DNA from: Micropterix aruncella
Lineage: Eukaryota > Arthropoda > Insecta > Lepidoptera > Micropterigidae
Length of the DNA: 64,000 nucleotides
NCBI GenBank assembly: GCA_944548615.1
Contig: OX155955.1
Location: 9,711,631 to 9,775,630, forward strand
Direction of reading: 5' to 3'
The notes below the pieces were generated by a model. It searched no databases and was not told the DNA's origin. It worked only from the letters and a program-made list of their open reading frames with translations. Position 1 is the first letter of the stretch. Every line of letters starts with the position of its first letter. Of this stretch, positions 47,641-59,782 are shown in pieces. The position numbers and the translations under genes were made by a program.

Positions 47641-48099
47641 TACAAGGGACAAAAAATATTTTGCCAGTCGTAATGGTGAAAAGGAAATTGCTAAAGTAAT
47701 TGTGTTGAACTCTTCAATCTGCACATTACGCCATGTTTATATCAAAAAGCCATTAACCATCAATTTTCCTTTATCCTTCCCTGGGCCAACATACTAAAAT
47801 ATGGTATAATATAACATAACGTATTGGCATACATTTGTATTAGTTTATTTTAAATTTAATTTTATTACTTCTATTTGTACTGTACGACCAGAGTTAAAAA
47901 ATAGGTTTTCAAATGCTTGACTGTAAAATATCGCTATAGCGATACATTGTGCATATTTTTTTAAATAAACCAGTGTTATATTTGCTAGGTTATGTTATTT
48001 TATAGCACAATAAAGTTATTATATTCTATTCTACATAACGCCATTACACGAAATGTTAAAACAGTATGACAATTACCCTGGTTGGAAACGCCAGTATTA
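47641..48099. other. No recognised feature
   Basis: AT-rich, nothing supportable. Confidence 0.4.
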
Positions 48100-48510
48100 A
48101 GGACTAATAAGAAAGATCTCAGGAAACGTATAGAAGTATTCGATATGTGGGCATACAGACGCATGATACCGATACCTTGGACTCAGAAAGTCACAAATGA
48201 GGAAGTCTTACGGAGTGTCGGCCAAAGACGCTAGCTATCGGCAGACCATCAAACAGCGCAAAGCTGCATACCTGGGTCACGTGCTTAGGCACGACAGGTA
48301 TGAACTCCTGAAACTCATTATGGTGGGAAAAGTTGCGGGGAAGGGGAGACCTGGCTGTAGATGGAAATCTTGGCTGTGAAACATTCGTGAATGGACCGGC
48401 ATTACGAGTGTCGCCGAATTGTTTTGCCTGGCAAAGGACAAAAGAAATAAGTAGAACTGACTGCCAACCTTCACTAGTTGGAGAGGCACCCTAAGAAGAA
48501 GAAGAAAAGC
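48100..48510 (+). pseudogene. RTE-type LINE C-terminal remnant
   Basis: The plus strand gives KRIEVFDMWAYRRMIPIPW, then TQKVTNEEVL; in another frame TIKQRKAAYLGHVLRHDRYE, then GKVAGKGRPGCRWKSWL. These match in order the tail of RTE/BovB-type reverse transcriptases (E-x-x-W-x-x-R-R-M, K-V-T-N-E-E-V-L, R-K-x-x-Y-L-G-H-x-L-R). It ends GAGAGGCACCCTAAGAAGAA and an (AAG)n tail. At least one frameshift and several stops are present. Confidence 0.75.
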
Positions 48511-49384
48511 TAGGCGAAATGTCTGAGTCGTCATCACTATTCCAGTAAACACTTTCCAGTCATCCTGTTCCTTCCGTTTCTTTACCCGGTAATCGCTAAA
48601 TAATCAGGCAATAATCCACGATGTCGTTTAATCGGATAAACAACAATAATCACCGATTAGTTGTATCGTAATCGTAATCGGTTGCATCCCTATTATAAAG
48701 GGACGATTGAATGAGGTGATCCGATCGCGATCGCTGAACGGCTCAGCGGTGACCCGTGAACGAGTGTCGGTATCCGGTGGGTTGCGGGTCTCGTTCGTCG
48801 TTCCTTCTGTTCAGTTATTGCCGTTGGATTCTCACAAGGGTCGCTGACTCCGGCTCCGATCCACCCTGAAATGTACTCCGCGCTGTTGGCCTCTCGCTCT
48901 GCCGCGATAGCGCGCTCCTTTGCATATTATAGTCGCTCCTCGTGTGTGGTCGCTTCAGAGGGTTTTGATCTTTACTACACCTGATAGGCGAATGCCACAA
49001 GCTCCATTTAACGTATTATTTGGATCGTGATCCAGGATCATGACATTTAACGAGCGTGTAGTATGGCGTATCTTGGACCGTGATACGGATCACAGGATTT
49101 CTAGAAATCCAGAAATCCAAGACCTCGATCAAGTATCGCGCGATATATATATCGAACATCTAGTCTCTTGTCGATAATTATTGTCAGTATTCTCGCCTTT
49201 TCTTACGAATAAAGCGTTTTTTATTATAATCATTATTAGTATTATTATGGCAGCAATGGAGGAGGACACTGAGGCCACCTCAAACTAAGGACCAAAAATG
49301 TGTAAATATATACAAAAATATGTAATGTCAGAGTCTACCTTTTCTCTCATAGAAATTGCCTATCGCATGGCTGTTTATTGTTTA
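48511..49384. other. Unassigned, CpG-rich middle
   Basis: ATCGGTTGCATCCCT at 48678-48692 looks like one terminal repeat of an hAT-type element (inverse AGGGATGCAACCGAT), with no partner found. 48700-49160 is GC-rich with several palindromic GGATC/GATCC motifs. 49195-49225 (CTTTTCTTACGAATAAAGCG) repeats the LINE end at 18993. Confidence 0.3.
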
Positions 49385-50066
49385 TTGTTTATGTATATAG
49401 CACAAACACAACACTAGACATAAAGACAAACAGATTCAACCAAAAATGAGGAATGTCTACGGACAACGACACTACGCATATCTCGGACCTAAACTCTATA
49501 ATATATTTAACTCGTACACAGGACAGATTTTAAACATAACCGACAACCAGTTCAAGAGGCGGGTGTCTCATTGGCTCTCAAATTATACTAGAGATGAATG
49601 CAAAAGTATGATATATTAAAATATTTTATTTCTAACCACAAATTATAGGATATATAGATGTAAATTATGGATATACAGATATACAGATTATAATATGTTA
49701 TATTTTATTATACTATATTATATATAAATATGATACATTATTTTATATGTTATGACATATGATATTATATTATATTGTAATATGTTATATTATATTATTT
49801 ATATTATATTATGCTAAATTATATTACGTATTGTTTTTTATGAGACGGAAGAAGGACAGCAGGCAAGGCGTACAGGCTCAGCAAATAATACCACAGAACT
49901 TTGTATCCATCACCCCAACACAGACGTATACCTAGTGGGGTGATGTAATCTTGACAAGTTAATTCCCTTTCGCGATTTTCATCTTATGTATTATTTTAAA
50001 ATGTGTAAAAAAAAATGAACGCAATCTTTTTTATGTAACTATAAAAATAGGATAAATAAAAAAATA
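49385..50066 (+). pseudogene. LINE 3' end: RT tail and hairpin-bearing 3' region
   Basis: The frame reads NVYGQRHYAYLGPKLYNIFN, then ITDNQFKRRVSHWL and stop near 49617-49620, a CR1/Jockey-type C-terminal tail. The 3' region is AT-rich and then has the stem CATCACCCCA/TGGGGTGATG (49908-49945). It ends in a GATAAATAAAAAAATAAAAA tail near 50066. The stem and loop match the minus-strand LINE end at 24596-24890. Confidence 0.65.
49908..49945 (+). ncRNA. Covarying hairpin in LINE 3' region
   Basis: A 10-bp perfect stem with the 18-base loop ACACAGACGTATACCTAG. The relative at 24739-24776 (minus) has the loop ACACAGGCTTATACCTAG and a stem differing at three pairs, each change matched on the other side. 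This is a cis element, not a separate RNA gene. Confidence 0.55.
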
Positions 50067-51325
50067 AAAAAACATAAGTATGGCGTATTCAATTGAAACA
50101 CATTTTCAAAGCAAGCGCCAGACATGCGAAACTAATTTCCATAGTCATCCATTTCTTGGTAAATTCGAATCTGATTTAACAAATTCAAATACTATTTATC
50201 TCTTTCTTACAGACAATATTTTGCCTATTTTTTCTTTTCGCTAGATTTTTTAATGCTAACGGTAATAATAATGCTAATGAAAATTATCGCCGCACTTACG
50301 CAATTCGTATCGAACATCGCGATCCTGGTTTGTGATCTGGATCACGATATAAATACCACGATTAATATCCAGCGTGTCTCATTCGCCATAGAAAGAGAAG
50401 CAAAAGATTCATTTACAAAACTATAATTAAAGGAACAATCATAGGAAACAGACAGACTGATGATAAACTACAGAAGAATGTAGGTAGATCGGGTTGAAGC
50501 ATGACCCTTCTCTGTGATATCCTGTCTTTAATAATATTACAGAGGGAAGAATACAATAATTTGATGAATGGCATAAACAAAATATATACATAATAGTGCC
50601 GAAAGAATCCTAAAACCAGATAGCCGACACCAGATTAAACTGAACATTTCATAGATACCGGTACACTACTTATCTATATAAGAAACACATACTACCATCT
50701 CCGGTATCGCACGTGAAGAGTTTTAAAAATATTGTTTGAGATGAGCTTTTATTCAAATTTCTGACCAAAGGAATAGGAACCATTTTATTATATAATGGTT
50801 AATGGGTATAATGGTTTGAATATTGGTAATATTCCAATAATTGCATCCATTTTCTAGTAGCCTACTAAATTTGTTATACTACCTTCTGATGATCTACATC
50901 TTCGCATGACACGCGAGACGACAACGTTTAGTTGTTCATAGGAGAATCATTTGTCATACTTTTTAAATATCTACATACATAGGCTCGTAGCGTATTGCTG
51001 CACCGGCTTTCAGTGACACTAACTTCTTAACTAATGATTATAGATACATTCTGTATAGGACACATTCTAATTACATGCGATGCCTAAGCTAATAAAAAGC
51101 AGCAATTTATGTAAAGATTCATACCTATTATTGGCAAAAAAAAATGTACGCGGAGGCATCAGATATAGTTAGAATATATCCTTTACAGTATACCTATAGC
51201 TATGAAAAAATGGCCTTGATTTAAAAGTTGTGGCACACGAAATTGTAAATTCCCTAGTCTAGCTGAGCTGTTAAGCCGATTGTGTGTAGGTTTATGAAGA
51301 CAAGTAATGTCAATTAACTTTCTGC
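50067..51325. other. No recognised feature
   Basis: AT-rich sequence; nothing supportable. Confidence 0.4.
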
Positions 51326-51433
51326 TTGTTTTTTAAAATATATGAATTCAATATGCGGGGACAGCTCTTTAAAATCTCTTATATAGATTCTGAGGTACTT
51401 TTGCTCTACAGTACCTATACGAGTGAATTTCCT

Positions 51434-51519
51434 TACGGTAGCGTGAGTGAATCCTCTTACGGTAACGTGAGTGAATTTCTTTGCGGTAACGTGAGTGAAT
51501 CATCGTACGGTAACGGTCC
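51434..51519. repeat. 24-bp tandem repeat, three units and a half
   Basis: TACGGTAACGTGAGTGAAT and its variants start at 51434, 51458, 51482 and 51506, exactly 24 bases apart. In the plus frame 51326-51526 this gives an eight-residue repeat, YGNVSESS. The period keeps the frame, but the rest of that 66-codon frame is not recognisable. Confidence 0.8.
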
Positions 51520-51526
51520 ACCTTAA

Positions 51527-52216
51527 CGTCAAATATCTCACTGGTGGCCGGTTTTTAGTACATCACTTGGCAGTATTCTTTCTTGGCGTTTGAATCAATA
51601 GTAAGGATTTCGTATATTGAAAGAATTGAAAATTTTTGGTGAAGTATATTTGTTTTTTCGATAATTCCATCAAGGTCATAACTTTATTAATTTAATTTTT
51701 GTACATTTAGTCCCATTGTTATCAATGTTATAAGTAACTCGGAAAAATTGAACACCGAAATGCAGCTAATGCTCATTGCCCACCTAACTAGGACTAAACT
51801 GTCCCGTATCTAGGCGGGTCAGAGTAATTAAAATAAGTAATACAACGTATGTAACAATTATCCTAATTAACGTAAAAAAATATATATTTTTATAATTAAT
51901 GAATGCACCTAATTAAGATTGAATAATATATAATAATAAATAAATAACACTATAATACAAATCAAAACACTAAATTTGTACGAATAATACATTGTAGGTA
52001 ATACAATATGGCAAATACACATATACGATACGATTTCAATAAATAATAAATGATATATGGTTTAAACATATTTATAATGTAATAAAATATATAAATACAA
52101 TTATAAAAGCAGTGCTAAACAATATGAAATAATATAAATAAAAATATGATATGATATACTATTAATATATACATAATAATTTATATAAATATACAATATT
52201 ATTTTTAAATTAACTG
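51527..52216. other. AT-rich, probable 3' region of the LINE at 52217
   Basis: Very AT-rich from 51860 on. It lies downstream, in minus sense, of the LINE tail. No other feature. Confidence 0.3.
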
Positions 52217-52745
52217 TTATACATACGCTTTACAAACCAAGTTTTCAGATTTAGACCTCCCTAATTCAAATAACCATTTATTAATATTGTCTTTAAACTC
52301 TTGATTGTTCTTTAGGTGCTTCCATTTGTCCTCTATGTCATTATATAATTTGGGGCCAATGAAGAAAGCTTGTCGTTGCGCAAATGTTGTTTGCACTCGA
52401 GGAATAAAGAAATTTTGTTTCCGTGAACTCCGATTATTGCAGTTTTGCTGACTGATCATGTCTATCTTTGTGTTTATGAAAAAATATTATCACATATTTA
52501 ATAAACAATTGCTTGAGGTCCAGAATTTTAGACTCCTTGAAAAGACGCTCTGACGGGTAGTCATTAGGTTTCCTATAAATAATCCGTAACAACAGTTTTT
52601 GCGTCTTTATTAGTGGATCCAAGGCCTGTTTCGTGCAAGCACCCCACCCTACAATCCCATAAATCATAAGACTTTGGCATAGAGCTATGTAGGTGATTTT
52701 ATGTTGCGAAAGAACTTCGCTACGACAAAATGTTAGTTAAAACTT
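52217..52745 (-). pseudogene. LINE reverse-transcriptase C-terminal third
   Basis: The minus strand reads ITYIALCQSLMIYGIVGWGA, PLIKTQKLLLRIIYRKPNDY and PSERLFKESKILDLKQLF. After a frameshift at about 52440 it reads TTFAQRQAFFIGPKLYNDIE and FKDNINKWLFELGRSKSEN, with a stop near 52217. This is the post-palm part of a CR1/Jockey-type reverse transcriptase. The catalytic YADD region is cut off. It is the best-kept copy of the family whose tails occur at 3376 and 56240. Confidence 0.75.
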
Positions 52746-53096
52746 TTCTAGGGAAATAATATTCAAAATATTTCTTACCATGAGCACCTAGGGTGGGTCC
52801 CACCACAGCAGGTTGATTTGCGAATATTTCGTCTCCCGTTCCCACCCGCTGTGCGTCCCGTTCTGCCTTTATCGTCGAACGAAAGCTTTGTCTGTGGCTG
52901 GAGAATTAAATGGTCGCATGTTTTGATGTAAAATCTGTTCAGCTTTAAGTGTTCGCCACTGCTGCCACTTTGTTGATTGCTCGAGCGGCGCGGCGTCACG
53001 TCTGGCGCCACTTAAACCCATATTTATGTAATACCCTTAGCTTTTTGGTTTTCTAGTTCTTATCAACTAATTCCTTAATTATTTTATATCTAGTTC
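52746..53096. other. Unassigned, moderately GC-rich
   Basis: A 78-codon minus frame (52775-53011) with no recognised match. No repeat partner in the window. Confidence 0.3.
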
Positions 53097-53745
53097 CTAA
53101 TGGGTCCGTGCAGCCCGGGCCTGATAGCCTGTCTGTGTCTTCCTAGGTGGGTTTAACTCACGGTTTAGCGCACATCCGATATCCTCCTCGAACAGGGTCT
53201 AACCTGAAAGGACCGCTGTGAACTCTGCCTGCAGCTGCTACCTGTAGTCGTGGACAGTTGGTATCGTGCGGCACAGGGCGGTTTGCGCGCCGTGCAGTTT
53301 GGAAAAGTACGTTTTCTGAGAAGCGGCCGTAGTTGTCGATCTGACGTCATCTATCCTGAAAAACGATTCGTTGGCGTGAGTTTGACGGGCACAGGTCGCT
53401 TACGACAGGTAGAGGCCGCGCAATTGACCTCAAATCTGTGATCGGACTGAAGGACGGAGAAATTTTTACAAAAATGGTAGTAAGGGCGCGAGGATAGACC
53501 TCTGGCTGACTTCTCAATGCCTTGCGGTAAGGCGTTGGACTCTTACAGGCTGTTGTGAGTGAACTGGATGGAGTGAACGTAAAGATTTGATGAACAACAC
53601 AATCCAAAGTCAAGCTACGCTGTTTGACTTTGGATTGTGTTATTCATCAAGTCTTTACGTTCCCTCTATATGAGACACAATTTCACGATAACGTTATAAC
53701 TCCCTGGAGTGGCGGGATCGCCCGTAGTAATTGACACCCCTCAAC
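53097..53745 (+). repeat. Family A repeat, diverged, with internal foldback
   Basis: It starts CCTAATGGGTCCG and has ACAGGTAGAGGCCGCGCAA, TGCGGTAAGGCGTTGGACTC and GGCGGGATCGCCCGTAG. Where other copies have the AAGTCTTCTACG segment once, this one has an inverted repeat (53575-53613 with 53624-53662). Confidence 0.65.
53575..53662. repeat. 39-bp inverted repeat in family A
   Basis: GAACGTAAAGATTTGATGAA... pairs with its inverse over 39 bases with two mismatches and a 10-base loop. It sits at the same place in the family as the 397-bp foldback at 17578. Confidence 0.85.
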
Positions 53746-54871
53746 CTAGTTCCTAACAAAAACAAAATTCAATACTAACCGCTCTTTATGGCATTGCATA
53801 AATTTATAGCAACAATAGAAGTAAATAAAAACCTCATTTATTTAGAAATAAATACTTTATTAACCTTTTTTCATGCAGGGATAATAATGAAATTACCATA
53901 AACCAATTATTTGGCAATTATAAGACTTTCTTAAAATCCTTTGGTTATTTATACTCTAGAAATTCGACTACATATGTACTGATCGAGTTTCTCCTCTTTG
54001 ATCCAATATGAGGATTAAAAAGAATATTCGGATTATTTCCAATAGTATGCCATATCGGCTGCTTTCAGTGCCCTGGTATCGAATCAGCATATATCCTATA
54101 TATGAACGAATACATCAAAGCAAGTGCATAACGCCCAGCAATACTGGGCTTAAGTGACGTCAACCGTGGCACGGATTACGCCGTGAGATATCACGGGAAT
54201 ACTGCCTCGTCTGCTATTAATATTCACCAATCGGTCGTTTACTCATCACTGATTTCAACAGTATAATACGGCTGTGTAGCTACTTGAACACGATTAAGTG
54301 CAATGTGTGCCAGGTTTAGTAATGATGTAATGCATTTGATAGGCATAGCTTCTTGTAGGCCAGGGAGACGAGGAAATGCAATATCGGTAATTTAGTTCAA
54401 TAAATTGGTTTAATATAATGCAGAAGAAAATTGGTTTTGTCGTATTTTATTTATTTTTTATTTAATTATTTATTATCCGGAAAACATACAGTTCTTTGTT
54501 ATTATAAATTATATTGATACAGTGTTTCAATGGCTGATTTTTTTTTCTGCAGTAGTTAGTGTCTTACAGTATTTTTTTATACGATAAATTATCAAAATTG
54601 AATTGAATTAAATTAAATTACTATCAAACTACATTATATTTTAGTCGCAAATTCAATAATTTCAAGCATGAATAATAGGGGATAGAATAGGAAAGGAGAA
54701 TGGGATATAGATTATCCCATCCCTTATAGTTATAATTTATTGTTTTGGTTAACTTTCGCTCTGTTATAATCAACTAATTTAGAAACAACCTAGGTGTGAA
54801 AATATGCCACAACCTGGATTGCAACAAAAGTGAAAATGCTTGTTTGTTTAGTTTCTACCCTTTATTGCGAA
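53746..54871. other. No recognised feature
   Basis: AT-rich sequence; nothing supportable. Confidence 0.4.
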
Positions 54872-55117
54872 ATTTCACAATGGGCGGTCTTATTGTCATA
54901 TGACAATTTCTTACAACCAACCCTAGTTGCGTGTTTATATGTATGTATGCGTGTAACATATGTGTAAGTGTGTGTCTTGTTATTCGATCGACAGAATTGA
55001 AAATGCAATTCCGTTAATTAGATCCCAACAGAAAATGGTGACCCAGCCGGGAATCGAACCCGGGACCTTACGACGTAAGATCAGGCGACCTGACCACTAT
55101 GCCACCGGGCCGTGCAA
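54872..55117 (-). mobile_element. tRNA-derived SINE, second copy
   Basis: In minus sense it has the A box TGGCATAGTGG (55094-55104) and B box GGTTCGATTCC (55050-55060), then the same body as 29794-30070 (CAATTCTGTCGATCGAAT, TTGTCATATGACAAT, GCCCATTGTGAAATTT). The two copies differ by scattered changes and small gaps. Confidence 0.85.
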
Positions 55118-55329
55118 CAACTTGGATTGATGATAACAGGGTTATAATAATAAAACAATTTAAACATCACCAAAAATAATAGATAAAATAAATAGAGATA
55201 ATGACACGAAAGTAATAATAATTAGTCAATAATAAAAAGAAGATGAAGATGGATCTAAAGCATAAAAGGAGTGAAAATGCTTGATAACAGAAGTCATGAA
55301 AAAACAATGACCAAAATACACGTTATATC

Positions 55330-55850
55330 AAAACAAATTTCTGGTTCGTTGCGTTTTTGGGCGCGCAACCCGATTCTGGGAATGAATCTACTTTCGCCAT
55401 AGTCTGCTTCCTTAAATATTGAGCCAGGATCATGGTCTAACTAAGTAAATACAAGCAAGACATTTTAATAAAACGCTTCCAGTTTTATTTAGAGTTTTTG
55501 TCATAATAAAGAAATGAATAAACAACATACGTGCATTACCCAAAATACACATATATAATGTGTAGAAATACAAAATACAATACACAATTCAACATTCCTG
55601 TTTAAATCGTTGCGTTTTAAGTCGAGCAATTTGATTCCGAGAATTATTCTATTTCTGCAATAATCTTCTCGCTTAATTATTGAGTCAGGGTCATGTTCTC
55701 TAATCCAGGCTCTACATATTGATGAAACACTTTGGTCCTAAGTTTTATTGGGAGCTTTATGCGTATCATATATTCATCGGCGCTAAAAGCTTCCCAGGCT
55801 CCAGAAATCCGTCTCTCGATCTTTGCCATTCAATTTTCGTAACCTATAAC
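55330..55850 (-). pseudogene. RTE-type LINE remnant with a ~290-bp internal duplication
   Basis: Minus-strand frame MAKIERRISGAWEAFSADEY, then IKLPIKLRTKVFHQYVEPGL (about 55700-55830). It matches the RTE block R-R-I-x-x-A-W-x-x-F...L-K-x-K-V-F-x-x-x-V-x-P. Downstream, a stretch with HDPDSIIKREDYCRNRIILG is repeated as HDPGSIFKEADYGESRFIPR about 290 bp further on. The catalytic part is missing. Confidence 0.5.
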
Positions 55851-56071
55851 TTTTTTTAACGTATATTATCTAAAACTACACAAGAAAAAAATATTACTTT
55901 CTAATTAATAAAGTGACAAATTAATTCTTCCCAATCCCATGAAACCTAGATGTCGAAATTAAGACTTATTTTTGATTGTGAGCTGACATATTAAAAAAAG
56001 TTTATTACTAGATATTAGTTACGGAGCAATATTATGTAGAGATTTAAAAACTGCACAACATATATAAAATC

Positions 56072-56170
56072 GAAGACTATCGCGGTTGTTTGACATTATA
56101 AATAGGTTATAAAAACGTCGGGTCCTACAAGTTTCACGCGGTAAATTCGTTTTCTATCCTATTTATAATG
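56072..56170. repeat. Penelope 3' end in head-to-head arrangement
   Basis: GAAGACTATCGCGGTTGTTT, then GACATTATAAATAGG (56073-56106), is the plus-strand form of 8404-8440. Directly after it, ACGTCGGGTCCTACAAG to CCTATTTATAATG (56114-56170) is the reverse-complement form of 8429-8482. So two pieces of one end meet in opposite orientation. Confidence 0.65.
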
Positions 56171-56239
56171 CACAACATATTTCAATATATAAAAGAATAA
56201 AAGCTAATATTAATAATAACAATAGATAACATCTTAAAC

Positions 56240-56467
56240 AAATTAAACTACTATTGACAGTTCATTCTCCGTTTCAGAACGACCCAACTCTAATAGCCAT
56301 TTATTAATTATAGTTTTAAAACTACCAATATTATGTAATATTTTACCAGGTTCTTCTAGTTTATAGCACATTCGGGGTGCAATGTACCAATAAGCCTGCT
56401 CCTTTGCGAATGCCGTTCTTTTTCGATATGTCTTTAAATTTAAACCTGATGTATTATATGTTGCCAA
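56240..56467 (-). pseudogene. LINE reverse-transcriptase tail
   Basis: The minus strand reads RKRTAFAKEQAYWYIAPRMC, then GSFKTIINKWLLELGRSETE and ends SIVV-stop. It is of the same family as 3376-3516 and 52217-52745. Confidence 0.7.
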
Positions 56468-57779
56468 TATAATTACAGTAGTTTACAACTTCGACACTTA
56501 ATGAATAATTTGAAAGTTTGCCATTATCTTCGTCTTTAAGATGTTCATCTTTAATTCCACATTCCAGGTTTCCATTTTCTAGTTTTTCAATCAAGAACGT
56601 CTTCAATTTTCTACGCGAATCTAAGGTTGTTTTAATGAAAGCTGTAATTCAAGAACACAATACACGAATTCTCTCAAATAGTCGATAATCGATTTTAGAA
56701 TAAAATTTTTAATTAACTTTACCATCACAAAGCGTTAATTAATCACGCTCGGACGCGGCTCTCGCTGGAGTTTGGCTATCTGGCTGAAAGTTGTTATCAT
56801 CCTAATACCGCTTCGCGAGCAGCGGCGTAACGCAAAGCTCATGTAAAGTTTGACGTTTGAGCTTTTTTCAAAGTGCTCTCGCCGTTTTCCACCCACTCTT
56901 TCGCCTTTATAACTAGGGAAGTTTGAACGAGGTGATTTTATCGATATTATGGTTTATTTTTTGCATTCATGAAAAATATATTTTGCAAAATGTTTCCTAT
57001 CTTTATGAGGTGAATTATCTTTAATTTTGTCTAGAACCGTGGTGAATAAAGAGAAAGAGTAGTCATACCGAAAGTAGTCATACGTGTTTTACAACACAAA
57101 TCCCAATTAGCCCAGCTATGCTAAGAGTCATATTAAATGCAGATCTATCATATACAGTTTATGCAATTGGTTAACACAACATTAATTAATATTTAATCCT
57201 ACGAAATCTTGTTTTCTAATACTTGGTACTGAAGAGACTACATCACGTGCTATAATTCTTTTGCACCGCCAGAAACAATTTAAACTTTCCAGCGTGTAGT
57301 ATTACCATCCCGCGCTAAATCATACACTCCCATAGCCTCTTTAACTGTCACATAGCGTTTACGATTGCTCATCCTGTAACCGCAAGCGAGTACGAACATG
57401 CTAATCCGCTCCCAGTATCATTTAAATCATCAGTCACATTTTACTCCTCCGAACCTCCGATTGAAACCATCATCGCTCCGTACCACGCGCTGTGAACGGT
57501 AGTCATCGATTCTCTACAACGGACCAAACAGTTGAGGTAAAGGGGAAACTAAAATACCTCTAAATTGGTGATCTTAATCATTGTTATAGTACCAAGCCAG
57601 CCTGAAGACAAATCGCTACTACCGAATCTTTCAGAGTAACGGTAAATTCCTCAGAGATACCCTTAGTGCCTACGGCAAGAAACCTCTAATTATTATTTCA
57701 TACTACATTGCGTTTTGAAGAACATGTCAGCAAAAGGGTTTGTTAGGGTTTCGCTCATCTGAAGGCTCTCTAGCTATAG
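56468..57779. other. No recognised feature
   Basis: AT-rich sequence with a short CpG-richer patch at 56745-56900. Nothing supportable. Confidence 0.4.
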
Positions 57780-58055
57780 GATACGGGAATACTTCAGCGT
57801 CAAGGTCAGATCTCTTCTAGTAAACGCTTGGATTTTGTTGATCATGACTGCGGCGAATGTGTATGTGGCCCATGCCTTCATAAAAAGGCTGAGCGATGAA
57901 TACAGCATAATTATGCAGAATGCGTGTGCCCCTTTTTTTATTTAAAGATCCATCTCGTTATGACGTGCCACTCTTTCTTGCCAGAAAATCAATGCTGAAA
58001 TTGGGACAACAGAGGCAACTTAACATACTTAGGCAATTTCTAAAATTTATACGCT
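57780..58055 (+). pseudogene. Weak LINE reverse-transcriptase remnant
   Basis: Frames give FSVKVRSLLVNAWILL, MQNACAPFF and, shifted, LARKSMLKLGQQRQLNILRQ. This follows the order QNAC-x-R-F...L-x-x-L-x-x-x-R-R seen after the RT domain in CR1/Jockey-type LINEs, but it is heavily decayed. Confidence 0.35.
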
Positions 58056-58269
58056 TTTAACAACCGAGCTATTTATACGCATTAACTACTTGTTATTGTA
58101 GACTTCATGTTATTCCATGCAAGAACGCCTCTATATAGCCACAATCCTTAAATACAAGGCAACTAGTATTGAGGGTAGTTTCTCCCATTATTATATTCTA
58201 TTTACAATTTGCACTTGAACTCCCACTTGCACTTGTTCTAGTATATTCCCCACTTGCACTACACGCGAT

Positions 58270-58800
58270 ATCCCATCGCATTCGTTAGCCTCTTTGATGA
58301 GACGCTTAACTTGGAAGGGCGGCTGTGAACTGTGCGTGCGGCTGCATCCTTAGATCCCAACTATCTACGACTACATGTAGTCGTAGGTAGTTGGGATCTA
58401 AAGTGCTGATCTGAGGGAATACCTCGAGTAGAGATGGGTGGTTTTCATACCGGACTATGTCAGCCAATCGCTTGCGCAATCCGGCGAATAACTGAGGGGT
58501 TCTGGAGAAAAACGTTTCGGGGGTAGCTGTTGACCTGACCTCACTTATCCTCAGAAACGATGCGATGGGCACCCGATTTCGAGTGAGCTATTAGGGTAAA
58601 GGTCTATAGGGTCTATGTATTGCTGTGTGGCATTTCCCAGTGCCTCACGGTAAGTCGTCGGACTCTTACGGGCTACTGCTGTAGTTTGACTGTGGCTTGT
58701 GTTTGTTTTCAAAGGCTTTGCTTTCACTCCATTGGAGACAGGATGGCTAGTTTCGTTATGGGTCCCTGGGGTGGCGGGTTCGCTCGTAGCAATTAACCCC
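58270..58800 (+). repeat. Family A repeat, most diverged copy
   Basis: TCACGGTAAGTCGTCGGACT, CTTACGGGCTACTG and GGCGGGTTCGCTCGTAGCAA mark the family. Near the 5' side it carries a 52-base palindrome (58350-58401). Confidence 0.55.
58350..58401. repeat. 52-bp near-perfect palindrome
   Basis: TTAGATCCCAACTATCTACG and onward equals its own reverse complement except for one pair; the centre is CTACATGTAG. Confidence 0.9.
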
Positions 58801-59577
58801 CCTTAATACACGCACAGTATATCAGGCAGTCGCGTTTCTAAGAAAACAATTGAAAACAAAGCGGTTTACGTCACGAGTCTAAGGGCTCGCATATGGCGCC
58901 ACATATTATACTAATATTCAAACGTTTGAGAAATTCGGGAACCAAGGCGTTCGTCGAGACGTACCCCTCTACTCACTTTCCTCGCACCCTATCCCCGCAA
59001 TGCCCTATTGATTGAGGGTGCGTCTACTGTTCTCTCGGTATACGATGATATAGGCAATATCGGTGATTCTCGCCGATGTTTTTTCTCAGCAAATGCGGCT
59101 ATTTAGAGCAGGGATTTGAGAATCACTTTCACGGTCGCCTACGTCTGGCTTGCGATACGGCACCCAGAGAAGAAAATGCTCTCAAGTCAACATCGAATAA
59201 TGCTGACTACCTCCCTACTCCCCGCCCATAATATCGCCCCCACAGCAGTCATCGTCTGCCTCCCTCCCTCCCTGCCTCCCTACCCCCGACCTCGGCCCCA
59301 CCCCCTCCTGCCCGTCGCGTAAAGCGTAAAGTATGCAGCGTAATTATTTTTGTCTGGATACACGGCAGAACTCCGTGGAAAGTTCTGAAATTATCATACA
59401 CTGCGGGGAATTTCAGGCCTGAAGTGCGGGAAACACAATGGACTGCTTCAGACAAAGACACATTTACACCGCCCACGAAAAATACCTAGTAAAGTCCGCG
59501 GCATTTCAGATCGTCGCAACTGTACCTAGTTATCTGAAAAACGTCGCAGCTTTGTCGGAAATGCGATGCAATCTTTA
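58801..59577. other. No gene; C/T-rich stretch
   Basis: A polypyrimidine run (CCTCCCTCCCTCCCTGCCTC and onward) at 59255-59320, otherwise unassigned. Confidence 0.4.
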
Positions 59578-59782
59578 TACAGGGTGAGTTTTAAATTACC
59601 GGCATCCTTGAAGTGGGCAAATCAGTACGAGCAAATAAGCAAGTTTTGATTAAAAAAAATGTGGGAAAAACAAACAAAACATACATATTTTTTAAAATGT
59701 TTATTTTGTTGAAAAACAGTATAAAAAGCATTGAGCACGATGCGCCTTCAAGCGGTAAGTAAAATATCGTTCATATTGTTTA
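59578..59782 (+). mobile_element. MITE, TACAGGG-ended family, copy 3, cut by a Helitron
   Basis: It starts ATACAGGGTGAGTTTTAAAT and has GGGCAAATCAGTACGAGCAA and ATGCGCCTTCAAGCGGTAAG as in copy 1. It stops at the A before a Helitron's CTAG (59783). The rest of the MITE must lie beyond the window. Confidence 0.65.

Noticed and set aside
48197..48379. A 60-codon stand-alone gene
   Set aside because: The frame is one segment of a frameshifted RTE LINE tail (48100-48510).
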